Shown here: positions 62,183-64,000 of the stretch, one piece after another
How the letters are laid out: each line of letters opens with the position of its first letter
Numbering within the stretch: the first letter of the stretch is position 1
NCBI GenBank assembly: GCA_016292135.1
Contig: JAEFAZ010000006.1
Location: 62,001-126,000 of the forward strand
Direction: 5' to 3'
DNA: 64,000 bases
Source of the DNA: Saccharofermentans sp.
GTDB taxonomy: Bacteria > Bacillota > Clostridia > Saccharofermentanales > Saccharofermentanaceae
Translations under genes and position numbers: made by a program
The notes under the pieces: model-generated
Told to the model about the DNA's origin: nothing
The model's input: only the letters and a program-made list of their open reading frames with translations
The model's database searches: none

Positions 62183-63178
62183 TCAGATCTGAGCCTGAAC
62201 AGCGGTCATGGCAACGGTATTTACTATGTCTTCGACAGAACAGCCGCGCGAAAGGTCATTACAGGGCATATTAAGTCCCTGGAGCACTGCGAAGCAGTCC
62301 GCTCCGCCCACGCGCTGGGTGATCTTATATCCGATGTTTCCTGCCTGCAGATCAGGGAATATAAGGACATTCGCCCTGCCTGCGACCGGGCTTCCGGGCG
62401 CCTTGGAGGCACCGATCTCGGGAACGATCGCGGCATCGTACTGGAGTTCTCCGTCAAGGAGCAGGTCAGGTGCCAGCTCATGTGCTATGGCAACTGCCTC
62501 CTGGATCTTCGTAACGGAATCGTGCTTTGCCGATCCCTTGGACGAGAAAGACAGGAATGCCACGCGGGGCTCGGCAAATCCGCAGAGCCTCTTTGCCGTG
62601 TCGGCGGCAGCGATGGCTATGTATGCTAATTCCTCTGCAGTGGGCGCGGGCATTACCACACAGTCGGCATAGACAAGGAGACCGTCCTCGCCCAGCGACT
62701 TGTTGGGGCAGTCCATGAGGAAGGATGAAGATACGATCTTCATCTCAGGCTTGGTCTTGATTATCTGCAATGCGGGACGCAGCATGTCTCCGGTCGTATG
62801 GACAGCACCGGATACCAGTCCGTCAGCATCGCCGGTCTTGACCATCATGATGCCGTAATACATGGGATCTTTTACGAGCTTCAAGGCATCCTCGTGGGTA
62901 ACGCCCTTGTTCTTGCGGATCTCGTAGAGGGCTTCGGCATACTCTGCAACGATGGGGCTTGTCGCGGGATCTTCGATCGCTATCCCAGTAATGTCTGCTC
63001 CGGTCTTTTCAGCCACAGCCTTGACCTTAGCGGGATCTCCGATCAGGACGGGCTCAGCCAGACCCTCAGCCTTGAGGATGGCAGCCGCCTTAACGGTACG
63101 CTCCTCGTCACCTTCGGGAAGGACGATCTTCTTTATGTCACTTGCGGCCTTAGCCTTGACTCTTTCTATCATGCTCAT
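62183..63178 (-). CDS. pta: Phosphate acetyltransferase
   Basis: IVLPEGDEERTVKAA; ADGLVSGAVHTTGDMLRPALQIIKT; NVLIFPDLQAGNIGYKITQRVGGA. Confidence 0.92.
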   Translation of the reverse strand: MSMIERVKAKAASDIKKIVLPEGDEERTVKAAAILKAEGLAEPVLIGDPAKVKAVAEKTGADITGIAIEDPATSPIVAEYAEALYEIRKNKGVTHEDALKLVKDPMYYGIMMVKTGDADGLVSGAVHTTGDMLRPALQIIKTKPEMKIVSSSFLMDCPNKSLGEDGLLVYADCVVMPAPTAEELAYIAIAAADTAKRLCGFAEPRVAFLSFSSKGSAKHDSVTKIQEAVAIAHELAPDLLLDGELQYDAAIVPEIGASKAPGSPVAGRANVLIFPDLQAGNIGYKITQRVGGADCFAVLQGLNMPCNDLSRGCSVEDIVNTVAMTAVQAQI

Positions 63179-63195
63179 AACTTTTTCCTCCGTTA

Positions 63196-64000
63196 TCAGA
63201 ACTCAACGCCCTCAAAACCGTTCCAGACATTGTGGCCCGAATAGGTCTGAACCTTCTTCTCTCCTCTTAAGACGGCAAGCGCGGGAAGTGCCAGAGCCTC
63301 CTGCTCCATCTCACCGGGATATACGCTTATGGGTGCGATGAATCCGCATCTCTCCTTGATACCTTCGAAAACATCGTCAAATCTCATAAGTCCGCCGGTA
63401 AGGAGGATCCCGTCGACCTTTCCGCAGAGAACGCAGCTCATCTCGCCGATCATCTTGCAGATCTGGTAGATCATGGTATTCCAGACCAGAGTCGCCTTCC
63501 TGTCGCCGGAATCGACCAGCTCATGGATCGTGTCGGAATTTGCCGTACCGAAAAGGTCGACAAATCCGCCGGCCCTGGAGCAGCGGAGCCTGACATCTTC
63601 GATCGAATGTTCTTCTATATAGTCGAGCAGAGCCAGAACGGGAACGGATCCGATCCTGGTCGGCGTAAATGCGCCCTCGCCGTCGGCACCCATGTTGCCG
63701 TCGACCATACGGCCGTGTTCGTGGGCAGATACGGTTATGCCTCCGTCGATGTGAGCGACGATAAAGTTGCAGTCTTCATATCTCTTTCCCATCTTCTTCG
63801 CGTGATACTCGGCAACAGCCTTCTGGTTGAGCACGTGGGAATGGGAAACCCTGTATACGCCCCTGATACCGGTGAGTCTTGCGTAATCGCAGTATTCATC
63901 GACATTCGTGGGGTTCAGCGTATATGCGGGCTTGTTATACTTGCAGGCGAAATTCCATGCGATCATTACGCCGAGCTTGGCAGGGTGCTCGGAACCTCCG
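63196..64000 (-). CDS. buk: Butyrate kinase-like (partial; N-terminus beyond window end)
   Basis: FIVAHIDGGITVSAHEHGRMVDGNMGADGEGAFTPTRIGSVP; GILLTGGLMRF; ISVYPGEMEQEALALPALAVLRGE; frame stays open through 64000. Confidence 0.88.
   Translation of the reverse strand, partial: GGSEHPAKLGVMIAWNFACKYNKPAYTLNPTNVDEYCDYARLTGIRGVYRVSHSHVLNQKAVAEYHAKKMGKRYEDCNFIVAHIDGGITVSAHEHGRMVDGNMGADGEGAFTPTRIGSVPVLALLDYIEEHSIEDVRLRCSRAGGFVDLFGTANSDTIHELVDSGDRKATLVWNTMIYQICKMIGEMSCVLCGKVDGILLTGGLMRFDDVFEGIKERCGFIAPISVYPGEMEQEALALPALAVLRGEKKVQTYSGHNVWNGFEGVEF

Overview
The window is a mostly minus-strand, chromosomal, housekeeping-rich segment from a probable anaerobic Clostridia/Firmicutes bacterium (taxonomy inferred from protein families such as a Spo0A_C-like regulator, butyrate kinase, YfbR, PopT/DUF368 and DUF4298). 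I see no CRISPR array, rRNA, convincing tRNA, IS element or prophage. Recognisable genes include ispF, an Mrp/ApbC ATPase, carA, carB, thrC, folC, a dGTPase, pcrA, HU, ligA, glgP, mltG, typA/bipA, der, rpmF, murI, an rluA-type gene, pta and a truncated buk. The most unusual items are: (1) a gene-free ~0.6 kb interval at ~30590-31180. Read on the minus strand it has a promoter-like start, a 7-bp pairing between its 5' and 3' ends, many internal helices and a strong intrinsic terminator, so it looks like a large ornate structured non-coding RNA (size compatible with the ROOL class, or a new class). (2) A single 1350-aa ORF fusing carbamoyl-phosphate synthase large subunit (CarB) to a complete diaminopimelate epimerase (DapF). 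(3) A reg_prop-type beta-propeller sensor with an intact HD-GYP output domain. (4) A pta gene followed in the same direction by a butyrate-kinase-like gene. (5) An orphan, short Spo0A_C-like regulator. (6) Several uncharacterised surface proteins: tandem LRR/SLH proteins, a cohesin-like/cadherin-like membrane protein next to a glucosaminidase, and paired SKDTEP-repeat lipoproteins. All functional assignments come from reading the sequence; no database search was run.
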